From Sphingobium lactosutens (GTDB lineage Bacteria > Pseudomonadota > Alphaproteobacteria > Sphingomonadales > Sphingomonadaceae), in NCBI RefSeq assembly GCF_013393185.1, contig NZ_QJQX01000054.1, forward strand, positions 186,001 to 250,000: a DNA stretch of 64,000 nucleotides. The letters run 5' to 3'. Each line of letters starts with the position of its first letter. Position 1 is the first letter of the stretch. Position numbers and translations under genes: made by a program. The notes beneath the pieces were generated by a model that searched no databases, was not told where the DNA came from, and saw only the letters and a program-made list of their open reading frames with translations. This document shows positions 8,274 through 18,065 of this stretch, piece by piece.

Positions 8274-9961
8274 GGGCGTGGCTCGTCGCGCTCGCGCTGA
8301 TCCCGTCCCCCGCCTTCGCCGCCGCGCTGGAGGGTGAGGCGGAACGCCAGCCGATCAACTGGGTGGCGATCGCCATGTTCGTCGCCTTTGTCGGGCTGAC
8401 GCTCTGGATCACCAAGGCGGCCGCCGCGCGCACCCGCACCGCGTCGGATTTCTACACGGCGGGCGGTGGCATCACCGGCTTTCAAAACGGCCTCGCCATG
8501 GCGGGCGACTATATGTCCGCCGCTTCCTTCCTCGGTATTTCGGCGCAGATCTTCAACGACGGCTATGACGGCCTCATCTATTCCACCGGCTTTCTGGTGG
8601 GCTGGCCGATCCTGCTCTTCCTGATGGCGGAGCGGCTGCGCAATCTCGGCCGCTTCACCTTCGCCGATGTCGCCTCCTACCGTTTCGCCCAGCCGCCGGT
8701 GCGCAGCTTCGCGGCGGTCAGCACCCTGCTGGTCGTCAGCTTCTACCTGATCGCGCAGATGGTGGGGGCGGGGCAGCTCATCAAATTGCTGTTCGGCCTG
8801 CCCTATGCGCTGGCGGTTGTGATCGTCGGCGCGCTGATGATGCTCTATGTCCTGTTCGGCGGCATGCGTGCGACCACCTGGGTACAGATCATCAAGGCGG
8901 TGCTGCTGCTTGGCGGCGCCAGCTTCATGGCGCTGATGGTGCTGGCGCAAATGGGCTTCAGCCTCGAAACCCTCTTCGCCCGCGCGGTGGAGGTGAAGAC
9001 GCAGGCCGCACTGGCCGATGGTGCAACCACGAGCGAAGCGGCGGAACGGGGCCGTTCCATCATGGCGCCGGGCAATTTCATCAAGGATCCGGTGTCGGCC
9101 ATCTCCTTCGGTCTGGCGCTGATGCTCGGCACGGCGGGCCTGCCTCATATCCTGATGCGCTTCTTCACCGTCCCCGACGCGAAGGAGGCGCGCAAGTCCG
9201 TCCTCTGGGCGACCGGCTGGATCGGCTATTTCTATATATTGACCTTCATCATCGGCTTCGGCGCGATCGTGCTGGTGGGGACGGATACGGGCTATCTGGA
9301 CGCGCAGGGCGCGCTGCGGGGCGGCGGCAACATGGCGGCGATCCACCTCGCCCACGCCATCGGCGGCAATGCATTTCTCGGCTTCATCTCGGCGGTGGCC
9401 TTCGCGACCATCCTCGCCGTCGTCGCCGGGCTGACGCTCTCGGCCGCCTCGGCGGTCAGCCATGATCTCTATGCCACCGTATTCAAGCATGGGCAGGCCA
9501 GTTCGGTGGACGAACTGCGCGTGTCGCGGCTGACGACGCTGGCGCTCGGCGCGCTGGCGGTGCTGCTGGGGCTGGTGTTCGAAAAGCAGAATGTCGCCTT
9601 CATGGTCAGCCTCGCCTTCGCGCTCGCCGCATCGGGCAATTTCCCGGTACTGATCCTGTCGCTGCTCTGGAGCGGCTGCACCACGCGCGGTGCGGCCTGG
9701 GGCGGAACGATCGGGCTGCTGACGGCCTTCATCCTGACCCTGCTGTCCCCGGCGGTCTGGACCACCACCTTCGGCCTTGGCCCGGCGCCTTTCCCCTATA
9801 GTTCGGCCGCGATCTTCTCGGTCCCGGCGGGCTTCATCGCCATCTGGCTGATCTCGCGCCTCGATGCGTCACCCCGCGCGGCGGTCGACAAGGCAGGCTA
9901 TCCCGCACAGCGGGTGCGCGCCGAAACCGGCATCGGCGCCTTTGCGGCGAGTGACCATTGA
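8270..9961 (+). CDS. actP: Cation/acetate symporter ActP (SSS family)
   Basis: A 563-residue sodium:solute symporter with an N-terminal signal-like segment and about 13 membrane helices. Family-typical segments are the [18 protein letters not shown] stretch, MSAASFLG, and [19 protein letters not shown]. ActP takes up acetate and other short-chain monocarboxylates. It forms an operon with the DUF485 gene. Transcripts leaving the gene run into a perfect 20-bp hairpin that also covers the start of the next gene. Confidence 0.9.
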   Translation: MRAWLVALALIPSPAFAAALEGEAERQPINWVAIAMFVAFVGLTLWITKAAAARTRTASDFYTAGGGITGFQNGLAMAGDYMSAASFLGISAQIFNDGYDGLIYSTGFLVGWPILLFLMAERLRNLGRFTFADVASYRFAQPPVRSFAAVSTLLVVSFYLIAQMVGAGQLIKLLFGLPYALAVVIVGALMMLYVLFGGMRATTWVQIIKAVLLLGGASFMALMVLAQMGFSLETLFARAVEVKTQAALADGATTSEAAERGRSIMAPGNFIKDPVSAISFGLALMLGTAGLPHILMRFFTVPDAKEARKSVLWATGWIGYFYILTFIIGFGAIVLVGTDTGYLDAQGALRGGGNMAAIHLAHAIGGNAFLGFISAVAFATILAVVAGLTLSAASAVSHDLYATVFKHGQASSVDELRVSRLTTLALGALAVLLGLVFEKQNVAFMVSLAFALAASGNFPVLILSLLWSGCTTRGAAWGGTIGLLTAFILTLLSPAVWTTTFGLGPAPFPYSSAAIFSVPAGFIAIWLISRLDASPRAAVDKAGYPAQRVRAETGIGAFAASDH

Positions 9962-9962
9962 A

Positions 9963-10009
9963 CCATCCTGCCTCTCCTCGCGTTCGACGCGCGAGGAGAG
10001 GCAGGATGG
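9963..10009 (+). promoter_or_regulatory. Perfect 20-bp hairpin covering the start of the DUF899 gene
   Basis: Arms at 9963-9982 and 9990-10009 are exact reverse complements with a 7-base loop. The 3' arm contains the AGGAGAGG ribosome binding site (9993-10000) and the ATG (10006) of the downstream gene. Read through from actP, the RNA would hide the start site; no T run follows, so this looks like translational masking more than a classical terminator. Confidence 0.75.
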
Positions 10010-10704
10010 ACCAGCAACTGAAACCCGCAGAGACATTGGCGGCCGGCCGCAAGCCGGCCTTCCCCGGCGAAAGCGACGCCTATCGCGACGCCCGCACCGC
10101 CCTGCTCGTGGAGGAGATCGAATTTCGCCGCCACATGACCCGCCTCGTCGAACAGCGTCAGGCGCTGCCGCCCGGGCCGCTGATCGCCAAGGACTATCGA
10201 TTCAAGGACGAACAGGGGTTCGAGGTCGGCCTGTCCGACCTGTTCGGCGACAAGAATGTGCTCGTCACCTATTACTGGATGTACGGCCCGGAACGGGAGC
10301 GGCCCTGCCCGATGTGCACCAATTGGGTCGGATCGGTCGACGGCAATGCTGCCGACATCAAGCAGCGCGTCGCCTACAAGATATTGGGCCGCAGCCCGGT
10401 CGAACGGCAATTCGCCTTTGCGCAGGAGCGGGGATGGCGCAACACCAACTTCATCCAGACGATCGGCGACGATTATGCCAATGACCTTGGCCTGCTCCAG
10501 CCCAACGGCGAATATCCCGCGCTGGTCGTGTTCCGGAAGGACGATGACGGCATCCGCCTCTTCTGGATGAGCGAGATGACGGGGGAAATGGCCGATCCGG
10601 GGCAGGATCCCCGCGACGCGCCCGACATCGCCTCGCTCTGGTCGATCCTCGATCTGACGCCCGAAGGCCGGCCGCCGATCTGGTATCCGAAATTGCGCTA
10701 CTGA
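10006..10704 (+). CDS. DUF899 family thioredoxin-like protein
   Basis: A 232-residue protein of the DUF899 family, which has a thioredoxin/AhpC-like fold. Recognisable parts are the DYRFKDEQGFEVGLSDLF segment, VTYYWMYG, and the conserved CPMCTNW motif around residue 102, which supplies a CxxC pair. The reaction is unknown, though a redox role is plausible. The ATG at 10006 was preferred over an upstream GTG/ATG because it has the ribosome binding site AGGAGAGG. That site is buried in a 20-bp hairpin. Confidence 0.8.
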   Translation: MDQQLKPAETLAAGRKPAFPGESDAYRDARTALLVEEIEFRRHMTRLVEQRQALPPGPLIAKDYRFKDEQGFEVGLSDLFGDKNVLVTYYWMYGPERERPCPMCTNWVGSVDGNAADIKQRVAYKILGRSPVERQFAFAQERGWRNTNFIQTIGDDYANDLGLLQPNGEYPALVVFRKDDDGIRLFWMSEMTGEMADPGQDPRDAPDIASLWSILDLTPEGRPPIWYPKLRY

Positions 10705-10732
10705 AAAGGGGCGGTGTCGCCACCGCCCCTTT
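10705..10732. terminator. Bidirectional terminator
   Basis: A 12-bp stem, AAAGGGGCGGTG / CACCGCCCCTTT, with a 4-base loop starts right after the DUF899 stop and lies between convergent genes. The A and T ends allow termination in both directions. Confidence 0.8.
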
Positions 10733-10738
10733 CATCGT

Positions 10739-12289
10739 TCAGCGCGCGCCCTCGGCGTAATAGCGCTCCATGTCGAGCCGCATCTGGTGCAGCGCTTCCG
10801 GGTTCAGATAGACCATGTGGCCCGCCGGATAATATTTGAACTGGAGATTCTGGCGCAGCTGCGGCTCCAGCATCATGTGCTTGAGGTCGCGCTCGGTCGA
10901 GAAGAAAGGCGTCGCCATATCGTACCAGCCATTCAGGGACAGCACGCGCAGATGCGGGTTGGTGCGCATCGCGGCGCTGAGGTCGGCGGTCACGTCCGCG
11001 ACATTCTGCTTGCCGCCTTCGGGGGGCGTGTGGCTCCAGTCCCACTTGAAGTCGCCGCCCTCCCGCGCGCTCAAACGGTAGGACAGGTCGGTCTTGTAGC
11101 CGATCTGGCGCGTCACCTGATCCAGGAAGCTGCCGACATAGAGGCCGGTGATCCCAGTGCTCGACGGATCAAATTCCGGCTCCTCGCCCGCCGCGTCGGC
11201 ATCGATGCCCTTGTATCGGCTGTCGAAGCGGCCGATCGTCTCATGCCCGTCGCGCAGCAATTCCTTGCGAAAGCGCGACAGGCTGACGCGCAGGTTGGCG
11301 CGCTTCAGATAATCGACCGACAGGCCGGTGAACCGGCTCAGTTGCTGGGCGATCTGGTCGGTTTCCTCCGCGGTGATGTCCGACCCCTTCAGCAGCGCGG
11401 TGGCATAAGGACCATTGGCGAACTGGCGCGATTCCTCGACAAAGGCTTCCAGGCTGGCCGGGCGGCCGCCAGGCACGCGGTTATGATACCAGGCGGTGGC
11501 GGCATAGCTCGGCAGATAGCCGACATGGATCGCGTCGAAGCCCGACTGGCGCACGCCATAATTCATGATCGACGACAGCAGCACCACGCCGTTCAGCGCC
11601 AGCCCGCGATCCTCCAGCTGATAGGCGAGCGCGCCCGACCGCGTCGTGCCATAGCTTTCGCCGAAAATATATTTGGGCGACGCCCAGCGGCCATTCTTCG
11701 TCGTATAGCGGATGATCGCCTTGGCGAAGGCGTCCACATCGCCATCGACGCTGTAGAAGTCGGACGGCTTGGCGTCGCCCAGGATGCGCGAATAGCCCGA
11801 ACCGATCGTGTCGAGGAACACCATGTCGGTACTGCCGATCAGGCTGTCATTGTTCGGGCCGACGTCGAAGGGCGCGGGCTTCACCGCTTCGGGATTGCTG
11901 GTGCGCACATGTTCGGGCGCGAAGCTGCCCATGCGCAACCAGAGCGAGGAGGAGCCGGGGCCGCCATTGTAGAAGAAGGTGACGGGGCGGTTCTTACCGG
12001 CGGCCGTATAGGCGGTGTAGAACATGCTCGCGACCGGCTTGCCCTTTTCGTCGCGAATGGTGAGCGTGCCGGCGGTCTGGGTGTAGGGAATGGACTTGCC
12101 ATCGACGCGGGCCGTGCCCTTGCTGCTCTGGGTGACTTCCTCCACCGGCGCGCTGGCCCAGTTGGCCGCGACCTCTTCGGCCACCTTGTCGGCATGTTGT
12201 TTCGCGGCGTCGGGCGCGTCCTTCTGCGCAAGGGCAGAGGAGGCGAGGGCAATGAGGGAGGCGAAGGACAGGATAGCGGCAGACCGCAT
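10739..12289 (-). CDS. Secreted S10 family serine carboxypeptidase-like protein
   Basis: A 516-residue protein with a Sec signal peptide (about residues 1-21, cleavage after ALA). The catalytic triad of peptidase family S10 can be traced: GESYG with Ser212, Asp in NGWYDMATPF (about 457), and His in PAGHMVY (about 491). The oxyanion loop NGGPGSSS is at about 108-115. Such periplasmic carboxypeptidases release C-terminal amino acids from peptides. The ATG at 12289 is preceded by AAGGAG. Confidence 0.88.
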   Translation of the reverse strand: MRSAAILSFASLIALASSALAQKDAPDAAKQHADKVAEEVAANWASAPVEEVTQSSKGTARVDGKSIPYTQTAGTLTIRDEKGKPVASMFYTAYTAAGKNRPVTFFYNGGPGSSSLWLRMGSFAPEHVRTSNPEAVKPAPFDVGPNNDSLIGSTDMVFLDTIGSGYSRILGDAKPSDFYSVDGDVDAFAKAIIRYTTKNGRWASPKYIFGESYGTTRSGALAYQLEDRGLALNGVVLLSSIMNYGVRQSGFDAIHVGYLPSYAATAWYHNRVPGGRPASLEAFVEESRQFANGPYATALLKGSDITAEETDQIAQQLSRFTGLSVDYLKRANLRVSLSRFRKELLRDGHETIGRFDSRYKGIDADAAGEEPEFDPSSTGITGLYVGSFLDQVTRQIGYKTDLSYRLSAREGGDFKWDWSHTPPEGGKQNVADVTADLSAAMRTNPHLRVLSLNGWYDMATPFFSTERDLKHMMLEPQLRQNLQFKYYPAGHMVYLNPEALHQMRLDMERYYAEGAR

Positions 12290-12477
12290 CGGGGAAGGCT
12301 CCTTGCAAGGATATGGTATATTATTGGCGACGGGCCGCACCATAGAAAGGTCGGCCCGTGCGGCAAGGAGATATTGCGCTTTCGTAAAGCAAGTGGGCTT
12401 TGGGTGGACACATAGCCTAAGCCCCTTCCTTGAAAGGGAGGGGAGAAGGAAGGTCCGCTTCTGCCCGACAGCCGCGT

Positions 12478-13713
12478 TTAGCCTTCGCGCAGCGCCTCGA
12501 TCACCGCCGCCACATCCTCATCGCTATTATAGACATGCGGCGAAAAGCGGATCGCCGCCTCACCGCCGACCTTCGACGCGGCGGTGGCGATCTTTGCCTG
12601 CCACAGCTTCGCGCGCATCGCGCCGACGTCGCGGCCGGGGAAGGCGACGGTGATGACCGGCCCGGTAATCGCCGCCACGCCGCTACCGAAGGGCTTCGCC
12701 CCCGCCACGCCCGCCAGCGCCTGCCGCATCGACGTCCCGCGTTCGCGCGCCGCCTGCTCGATCGCGGCCTCGCCCACGCCGTCCAGTATGTCCAGCGTCG
12801 CCGCCACCGCCATCAGCCGGGGATCGTCGCGCTGGCCCAATATCTCGTACTTCTGCGCCGTATCGAGGTTTGCTGGATCGGTCAGCCAATAGCCATGGCT
12901 CATCATGATCGGCTGGAGTTCCGCCTGCCGCTCGCGCTTCACATAAAGGATGCCGCCCTCCAGCGGTCCCATCAGCCATTTGTGCGTGCTGCCCGAATAG
13001 CTGTCGACCCCCAGCGCGGCGAGGTCCAACTGCATCCAGCCGAAACCCTGCGCGCCGTCGGCGTGCAGCCAGATATTCCGCGACCGGGCGAGCTTCGCGA
13101 TCTCGGCGATCGGATAGACGATGCCGGTGATATTGCTCATGTGCGACAGGAAGATCGCCTTCGTATCGGGCGTCACCGCGGCGGCGATGCCATCCAGCAG
13201 TTCCTGCGGCGACTTCGCCTCGACCGGCGCCGGCACGACATGCAGGTCCAGTCCCTCGCGTTCGGCCCGCAGCTTCCAACTGTCCCAGGTCGACGGATGA
13301 TTATGGTCCGTCAGGATGATCCGGTCGCCAGCCTTGAGCGCCAGCCCGCGCACCGCGACCGTATTGGCCTCGCTCGCATTGCGGACCAGCGCGATCTCCT
13401 CCGCCGTCACTTTCAGCCGCCTGGAGATCCGCTCGCGTAGCGCATCGGCGGTTTTCGGATAGAGCGCGCGCCGCTCGATCGACGGGTCCATCTGGAAGGC
13501 GCGCGTCTCCCTTTCATGCACCGCCGCCACGCTGCGGAAGGTCGGGGCGATATTGGCCGCGTTGAAATAGCGGATCGCGGGATCGAGCAGCATCGCCTCA
13601 CGGAGCGTCGGCCGCCCCGCCGCGCTCAGCATCTGCGGCGTCAGCGCCAGCGGCGCGGCGACGGCGGCCGCCTGCATCAGGGTACGGCGGCTGATAAGCG
13701 GGCTGTCGGTCAT
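12478..13713 (-). CDS. Tat-exported class V aminotransferase-like PLP enzyme
   Basis: A 411-residue PLP-dependent protein of the class V (isopenicillin N epimerase/cysteine desulfurase-like) group. The N-terminus [17 protein letters not shown] is a twin-arginine signal, so the folded, cofactor-loaded enzyme is probably exported. The cofactor aspartate lies in HADGAQ (Asp219) and the Schiff-base lysine in GSTHKW (Lys245). The substrate is unknown. The start ATG follows GGAG. It diverges from typA. Confidence 0.85.
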   Translation of the reverse strand: MTDSPLISRRTLMQAAAVAAPLALTPQMLSAAGRPTLREAMLLDPAIRYFNAANIAPTFRSVAAVHERETRAFQMDPSIERRALYPKTADALRERISRRLKVTAEEIALVRNASEANTVAVRGLALKAGDRIILTDHNHPSTWDSWKLRAEREGLDLHVVPAPVEAKSPQELLDGIAAAVTPDTKAIFLSHMSNITGIVYPIAEIAKLARSRNIWLHADGAQGFGWMQLDLAALGVDSYSGSTHKWLMGPLEGGILYVKRERQAELQPIMMSHGYWLTDPANLDTAQKYEILGQRDDPRLMAVAATLDILDGVGEAAIEQAARERGTSMRQALAGVAGAKPFGSGVAAITGPVITVAFPGRDVGAMRAKLWQAKIATAASKVGGEAAIRFSPHVYNSDEDVAAVIEALREG

Positions 13714-13874
13714 GGGGCGTCTTCTCCTCTGGCAGATCGTTCGACGGATCGCGCGACCCAACCCGCCATGTCGTCCTTACCCTTGCCGCAGCGCGGCATT
13801 TCCTGTAGGGGCGCGCCCGAAGCCTCTGCGCGACCCCGTGTCGGCCAGGGGAGCCCATATCCCGAAGGCCCAAC

Positions 13875-15710
13875 ATGTCCCTGCGTAATATCGCGATCAT
13901 CGCGCACGTCGACCATGGCAAGACCACGCTCGTCGACCAGCTTTTCCGCCAGTCCGGCACCTTCCGCGACAACCAGCGCGTCGAAGAGCGCGCCATGGAC
14001 TCCAACGACCTGGAAAAGGAGCGCGGTATCACCATCCTGGCGAAGCCGACCTCGGTCGAGTGGACGCCGCCCGCCGGTGGCGAACCGGTCCGCATCAACA
14101 TCGTCGACACGCCCGGCCACGCCGACTTCGGCGGTGAAGTCGAACGCATCCTCTCCATGGTCGACGGTGTCGTCCTGCTGGTCGATTCGTCGGAAGGCGC
14201 GATGCCGCAGACGAAGTTCGTGACCGGCAAGGCCCTTGCTCTCGGCCTGAAGCCCATCGTCGTCGTCAATAAGGTCGACCGTCCCGACGAGCGTATCCAG
14301 GAAGTGCTGGACGAAGTGTTCGACCTGTTCGTGTCGCTCGATGCGACCGATGAACAGCTCGACTTCCCCGTCCTCTACGCGTCGGGCCGCAACGGCTACG
14401 CCAATGACGACGCCTCGCTGCGTTCGGGCACGCTGCAGCCGCTGTTCCAGAAGATCGTCGACCATGTGCCGCCGCCGGCGCTCGACGTTGACGCGCCCTT
14501 CACCTTCCTGGTGACGCTGCTCGACCGCGACAATTTCCTCGGTCGCGTCCTGACCGGCCGCGTGACCAGCGGTCGCGTGAAGGTCAATCAGGCGATCCAC
14601 GCGCTCGACATGGACGGCAATGTGATCGAAACCGGCCGCGCGTCGAAGATCATGTCCTTCCGTGGCCTCGACCGCGTTCCCGTCGACGAAGCGCAGGCGG
14701 GCGACATCATCTCGCTCGCCGGCCTTGCCGTCGCGACCGTGGCGAACACCATCGCCGATACGTCGGTCAGCGAACCGATCCAGGCCCAGCCGATCGATCC
14801 GCCGACCCTGTCGATGCGCTTTGCGGTCAATGATTCGCCCATGGCCGGCCGTGAAGGCAGCAAGGTCACGAGCCGCATGATCCGCGACCGTCTGGAGCGC
14901 GAAGCCGAATCCAACGTCGCCATCAAGGTGACGGAGAGCGAGGACAAGGACAGCTTCGAAGTCGCCGGCCGCGGCGAACTGCAACTGGGCGTGCTCATCG
15001 AAACGATGCGCCGCGAAGGCTTCGAACTGGGCATCTCGCGTCCGCGCGTGCTGTTCGGCGAAGACGAGAATGGCGGCAAGACCGAGCCGTATGAAACCGT
15101 CATGATCGACGTCGATGACGAATTTTCCGGCACCGTCGTCGAGAAGATGAACATCCGCAAGGCCGAGATGACCGACATGCGTCCCTCGGGCGGCGGCAAG
15201 ACCCGCATCACCTTCTCCGCGCCCTCGCGCGGCTTGATCGGCTATCATGGCGAATTCCTGTCCGACACGCGCGGCACCGGCATCATGAACCGCCTGTTCG
15301 AGAAATATGGTCCCCACAAGGGCAAGATCGAGGGCCGCAAGAACGGCGTTCTGATTTCGAACGGCGCGGGCGAGGCCAATGCCTATGCGCTGGGTCCGCT
15401 GGAAGAACGCGGCGTGCTGATGGTGGGCGTGGGCGAAGCGCTCTACGAAGGCATGATCATCGGCGAAAATGCCAAGACCGAAGACCTCGAAGTCAACCCG
15501 ATGAAGTCGAAGGCGCTGACCAACTTCCGCGCGTCGGGCAAGGACGACGCCGTCCGCCTGACTCCGCCGTGGAAGATGACGCTGGAACAGGCCATCGCCT
15601 ATATCGACGACGATGAACTGGTCGAAGTGACGCCCAAGACCATCCGTCTGCGCAAGCGCTACCTCGATCCGAACGAGCGCAAGCGCATGAGCCGCGCCAA
15701 GGCGGCCTGA
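13875..15710 (+). CDS. typA: Translational GTPase TypA/BipA
   Basis: A 611-residue ribosome-associated GTPase involved in stress adaptation and 50S assembly. G1 is AHVDHGKTT near residue 10, G2 lies in ERGITI, G3 is DTPGHADF, and G4 is NKVDR. EF-G-like domains III and V and the BipA-specific C-terminal domain follow, with the conserved [17 protein letters not shown] region. The length is normal. The stop codon lies inside the first copy of a 32-bp tandem repeat. Confidence 0.96.
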   Translation: MSLRNIAIIAHVDHGKTTLVDQLFRQSGTFRDNQRVEERAMDSNDLEKERGITILAKPTSVEWTPPAGGEPVRINIVDTPGHADFGGEVERILSMVDGVVLLVDSSEGAMPQTKFVTGKALALGLKPIVVVNKVDRPDERIQEVLDEVFDLFVSLDATDEQLDFPVLYASGRNGYANDDASLRSGTLQPLFQKIVDHVPPPALDVDAPFTFLVTLLDRDNFLGRVLTGRVTSGRVKVNQAIHALDMDGNVIETGRASKIMSFRGLDRVPVDEAQAGDIISLAGLAVATVANTIADTSVSEPIQAQPIDPPTLSMRFAVNDSPMAGREGSKVTSRMIRDRLEREAESNVAIKVTESEDKDSFEVAGRGELQLGVLIETMRREGFELGISRPRVLFGEDENGGKTEPYETVMIDVDDEFSGTVVEKMNIRKAEMTDMRPSGGGKTRITFSAPSRGLIGYHGEFLSDTRGTGIMNRLFEKYGPHKGKIEGRKNGVLISNGAGEANAYALGPLEERGVLMVGVGEALYEGMIIGENAKTEDLEVNPMKSKALTNFRASGKDDAVRLTPPWKMTLEQAIAYIDDDELVEVTPKTIRLRKRYLDPNERKRMSRAKAA

Positions 15711-15775
15711 TGTTTCAGGTCGCCCGGCCGGGCACGGCCTGATGTTTCAGGTCGCCCAGCCGGGCACGGCCTGAT
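15704..15775 (+). repeat. 32-bp tandem duplication at the typA stop codon
   Basis: Two copies (15704-15735 and 15736-15767) differ at one base (CCCGG versus CCCAG), followed by 8 bases of a third copy (GGCCTGAT). Each copy contains a TGA in the typA frame context, and the first one is the actual stop. Confidence 0.85.
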
Positions 15776-15779
15776 CATG

Positions 15780-15803
15780 CCTCCCCGGGCTTGCCGGGGG
15801 AGG
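15780..15803. terminator. GC-rich hairpin downstream of typA
   Basis: CTCCCCGG pairs with CCGGGGGAG across a short loop, with one bulge. There is no T run, so a terminator role is only likely. Confidence 0.5.
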
Positions 15804-15867
15804 GACTGGACGGAGGGGCAGGGGCGCAATGCGTCCCCGCCCTTTTCTTTTTGTTGAAGGAGCCATC

Positions 15868-16035
15868 ATGGCCGATCTCTATCTCAAGGCCCTGACCTCC
15901 GAGCGCCGCGCTCTATGGGCCGAATGTCGCCTCAAGGGGCTGGCCAAGGACACGCCGCAGCGTCTGCGCATCGTCGAGATCGACGCCCTGCTGGCGGCGC
16001 ACAAGGCCCGGCAGGACGGCAAGTCCGGCGCCTGA
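15868..16035 (+). CDS. Small conserved-type hypothetical protein, 55 aa
   Basis: A short, charged, probably helical protein. The ATG at 15868 follows a good GAAGGAG site, and codon use matches the neighbours. No function can be assigned. It stands alone between typA and the LuxR-like gene. Confidence 0.6.
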   Translation: MADLYLKALTSERRALWAECRLKGLAKDTPQRLRIVEIDALLAAHKARQDGKSGA

Positions 16036-16228
16036 ACCGATGCCCGAATCGACGGCGTGACAGGTCCGCAGGCTATCCGATTGCGTTTGCGCGCCCTGTC
16101 GTGTCACTTTGGACCCCGGCGCACACCGAATCGCAACCTTGGTTTGACACAAAGGGTTGGGTGGCTGGATCTTCCGGTGCTGGTGGTTCGGTCGGTGGCA
16201 GGGGGCTCACGCAGGGAGGAATGACGGA

Positions 16229-16720
16229 GTGGCGGAAACCCTTCCGGCCTTGAGCGAGGGGGAAAAGCAGTGCCTGCGGCTGGTCGCCCAGGGCTTCAAT
16301 TCCAAGGAAATCGCGCGCCAGCTCCATGTGTCGGAGCATACGGTCGATCAGCGCGTGCGCACCAGCCTGCGCAAGTTCGGCGTCCCGTCGCGCAAGGAAG
16401 CGGCGCGTCTGTTCGTCTCCGGGGAACATGGCCATGGCCAGAACGGCGCATATCAGCCCTTGATATATCAACCGGAGCCGCTTGCCTCCGATCCCGATCC
16501 TGCGTCATTCCTTGCTCAGCCGGACAGGCCGGATGAGCAGACGGAGCAATCCACCTTTCTGCGTCGCATCCTGGCTTTCGGCCCGCCGCTCGGGGGATCG
16601 ACCAATGAACTGAGTATCGATGGCCGCATATTGGCGATGATCCGCGCTGCGGTTCTCACCGGTGTCGGCGTCATCACTCTGCTGCTGCTCATTGCCGGGG
16701 CCTTCAAGGCGCTGGGTTGA
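16229..16720 (+). CDS. LuxR-type HTH protein with a C-terminal membrane anchor
   Basis: A 163-residue protein starting at GTG 16229, 8 bases after GGAGGA. Residues about 7-65 form a LuxR/GerE helix-turn-helix (EKQCLRLVAQGFNSKEIARQ, then VSEHTVDQRVRTSLRKFG). A linker follows, then one transmembrane helix at about 138-160. No receiver or ligand domain is present. The DNA-binding domain would be cytoplasmic and tied to the membrane. A 10-codon ORF starting at ATG 16221 overlaps the start in another frame. The gene heads a row of small genes to 18058. Confidence 0.8.
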   Translation: MAETLPALSEGEKQCLRLVAQGFNSKEIARQLHVSEHTVDQRVRTSLRKFGVPSRKEAARLFVSGEHGHGQNGAYQPLIYQPEPLASDPDPASFLAQPDRPDEQTEQSTFLRRILAFGPPLGGSTNELSIDGRILAMIRAAVLTGVGVITLLLLIAGAFKALG

Positions 16721-16783
16721 TCTTTCCAGAAAGACCATGCTGACAACGCACCGCCGGACGGCGTCGTGCGAAGGAGAAGACTT

Positions 16784-17131
16784 GTGCTTAACCTCGATAC
16801 CGTCAAGACCCAGGCCGTCGCCGACCAGACCCGCCAGACCTTCGCCGCGATGGACAGCGCGCTGCTCGACGCCGCGCAGCTCACCACCGCCTTCCTGTCG
16901 GCTGCGCAGGGGTCCGGGCTGACCGCCAGCGAGAGCCAGCGCATCCTCCAGCGCATCCATGAGGGCGCCGGCAAGATCATCGAAGGGCGCAGCGACATGA
17001 TCCGCGCGACCGCCCTGCTGACCCGTTGCCTGGAACATAGCCAGATCGACGTGACGGCCGTGGGCTGCCCGCTGGGCATGGACGCACCCGCCCAGGACGA
17101 AACGCCGCGTCACCTCACCCTGGTCGCCTGA
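16784..17131 (+). CDS. Hypothetical helical protein, 115 aa
   Basis: The GTG at 16784 is preceded by GAAGGAGA with about 8 bases spacing and is preferred over an upstream start. The product is almost all alpha-helical, with no membrane segment or known motif. It lies 63 bases after the membrane-anchored LuxR-like gene and before a membrane protein gene, so it is probably part of that cluster. Confidence 0.65.
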   Translation: MLNLDTVKTQAVADQTRQTFAAMDSALLDAAQLTTAFLSAAQGSGLTASESQRILQRIHEGAGKIIEGRSDMIRATALLTRCLEHSQIDVTAVGCPLGMDAPAQDETPRHLTLVA

Positions 17132-17190
17132 CCGGGGCACGCCGCCAGCATTGGCATTGCCATGACTCTCCCCCTCAATTGGAAATGCAG

Positions 17191-17610
17191 ATGCTGGCGG
17201 CTTTTTTTTGGCTCCTGACTCTCTTCGCCTGTGCCTTCGCCATGGTCTATGGCGGCAGGGACGGGCGATGGTTCACGCTCGTCTTCCTTCTCAGCGTGCT
17301 GCTGACCATGCCGGCGCAACTCGCCGGCTCCTGGCACGGCACGCAATTCTGGCTGACGATCGTCGATATGCTGCTGCTTGTCGGCTTGGTGTGGCTGATG
17401 CTGCGCAGTGACAGCTATTGGCCGATCTGGGCGGCTGCGAGCCAGCTGATGACGGTGCTGACCCATATCGTGACCCTCCTTCTGCACGGCTTTTCGGACC
17501 GGATCTATGAAGGGCTGAGTACGGTCTGGGTCATTCCGCTGCTGCTGTTCGCGATTATCGGCATCGAACTCGACCGGAAAACGCCCCATGACCATCCATA
17601 TTCCGCCTGA
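17191..17610 (+). CDS. Hypothetical membrane protein, 139 aa
   Basis: Four hydrophobic segments are visible (about residues 2-20, 27-45, 52-72 and 78-130 in two parts). The ATG at 17191 has GGAA six bases upstream; ATG 17185 is an alternative. The function is unknown. Its end overlaps the next gene by 23 bases, indicating co-expression. Confidence 0.65.
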   Translation: MLAAFFWLLTLFACAFAMVYGGRDGRWFTLVFLLSVLLTMPAQLAGSWHGTQFWLTIVDMLLLVGLVWLMLRSDSYWPIWAAASQLMTVLTHIVTLLLHGFSDRIYEGLSTVWVIPLLLFAIIGIELDRKTPHDHPYSA

Positions 17611-18058
17611 ACGCACCGCGCCCAGCCAGGAAGCGGTCGACCTGGTGGTTGCGCTGCAACGCTGCCTGAACAATTTTCACGCCCGCAAGGAAGAGCCTGC
17701 GATCCTCGATGGGGAAGGCAGCGAACAACTCGCCGCGCTTGCCCGCTATCTGGACGCGCGGCGGGCGCGGTCGATGCTGTTTGGCCAGAATCTCTTCTCG
17801 GATCCGGCCTGGGACATATTGCTGCTGCTCTATCAGGGCGAACTGGAACGGCGCGCGCTGACGCTGGAGCAGCTCAGCGAGACGCTGCGCCTGTCGCTGA
17901 GCACGGTCGTCGGGCAGGTCGGCGTCATGGAACGGCGCGGCCTGCTGGATGAACATCGCACCTCCCCCAACAGCCGGCGGCGGCGTGCGCTGCGCCTGTC
18001 GCCGCTGGCGATGGATGCGATGGCCTCCTGGCTTTCGCTCGCCTTCGACGGAAACTGA
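17588..18058 (+). CDS. MarR-like winged-helix regulator
   Basis: A 156-residue protein. The C-terminal half has a winged-helix pattern: WDILLLLYQGELERRALTLE, then the recognition helix LSLSTVVGQVGVMERRGL, then a basic wing (SPNSRRRRALRLS). The N-terminal half is helical and may serve dimerisation. It overlaps the membrane protein gene by 23 bases, closing a cluster of two putative DNA-binding proteins around two unknown genes. It converges with the histidine kinase gene. Confidence 0.7.
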   Translation: MTIHIPPERTAPSQEAVDLVVALQRCLNNFHARKEEPAILDGEGSEQLAALARYLDARRARSMLFGQNLFSDPAWDILLLLYQGELERRALTLEQLSETLRLSLSTVVGQVGVMERRGLLDEHRTSPNSRRRRALRLSPLAMDAMASWLSLAFDGN

Positions 18059-18065
18059 AGGATCG

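Noticed and set aside
10787..12415. 542-codon plus-strand frame opposite the S10 peptidase
   Set aside because: It is a shadow of a gene with an intact catalytic triad.
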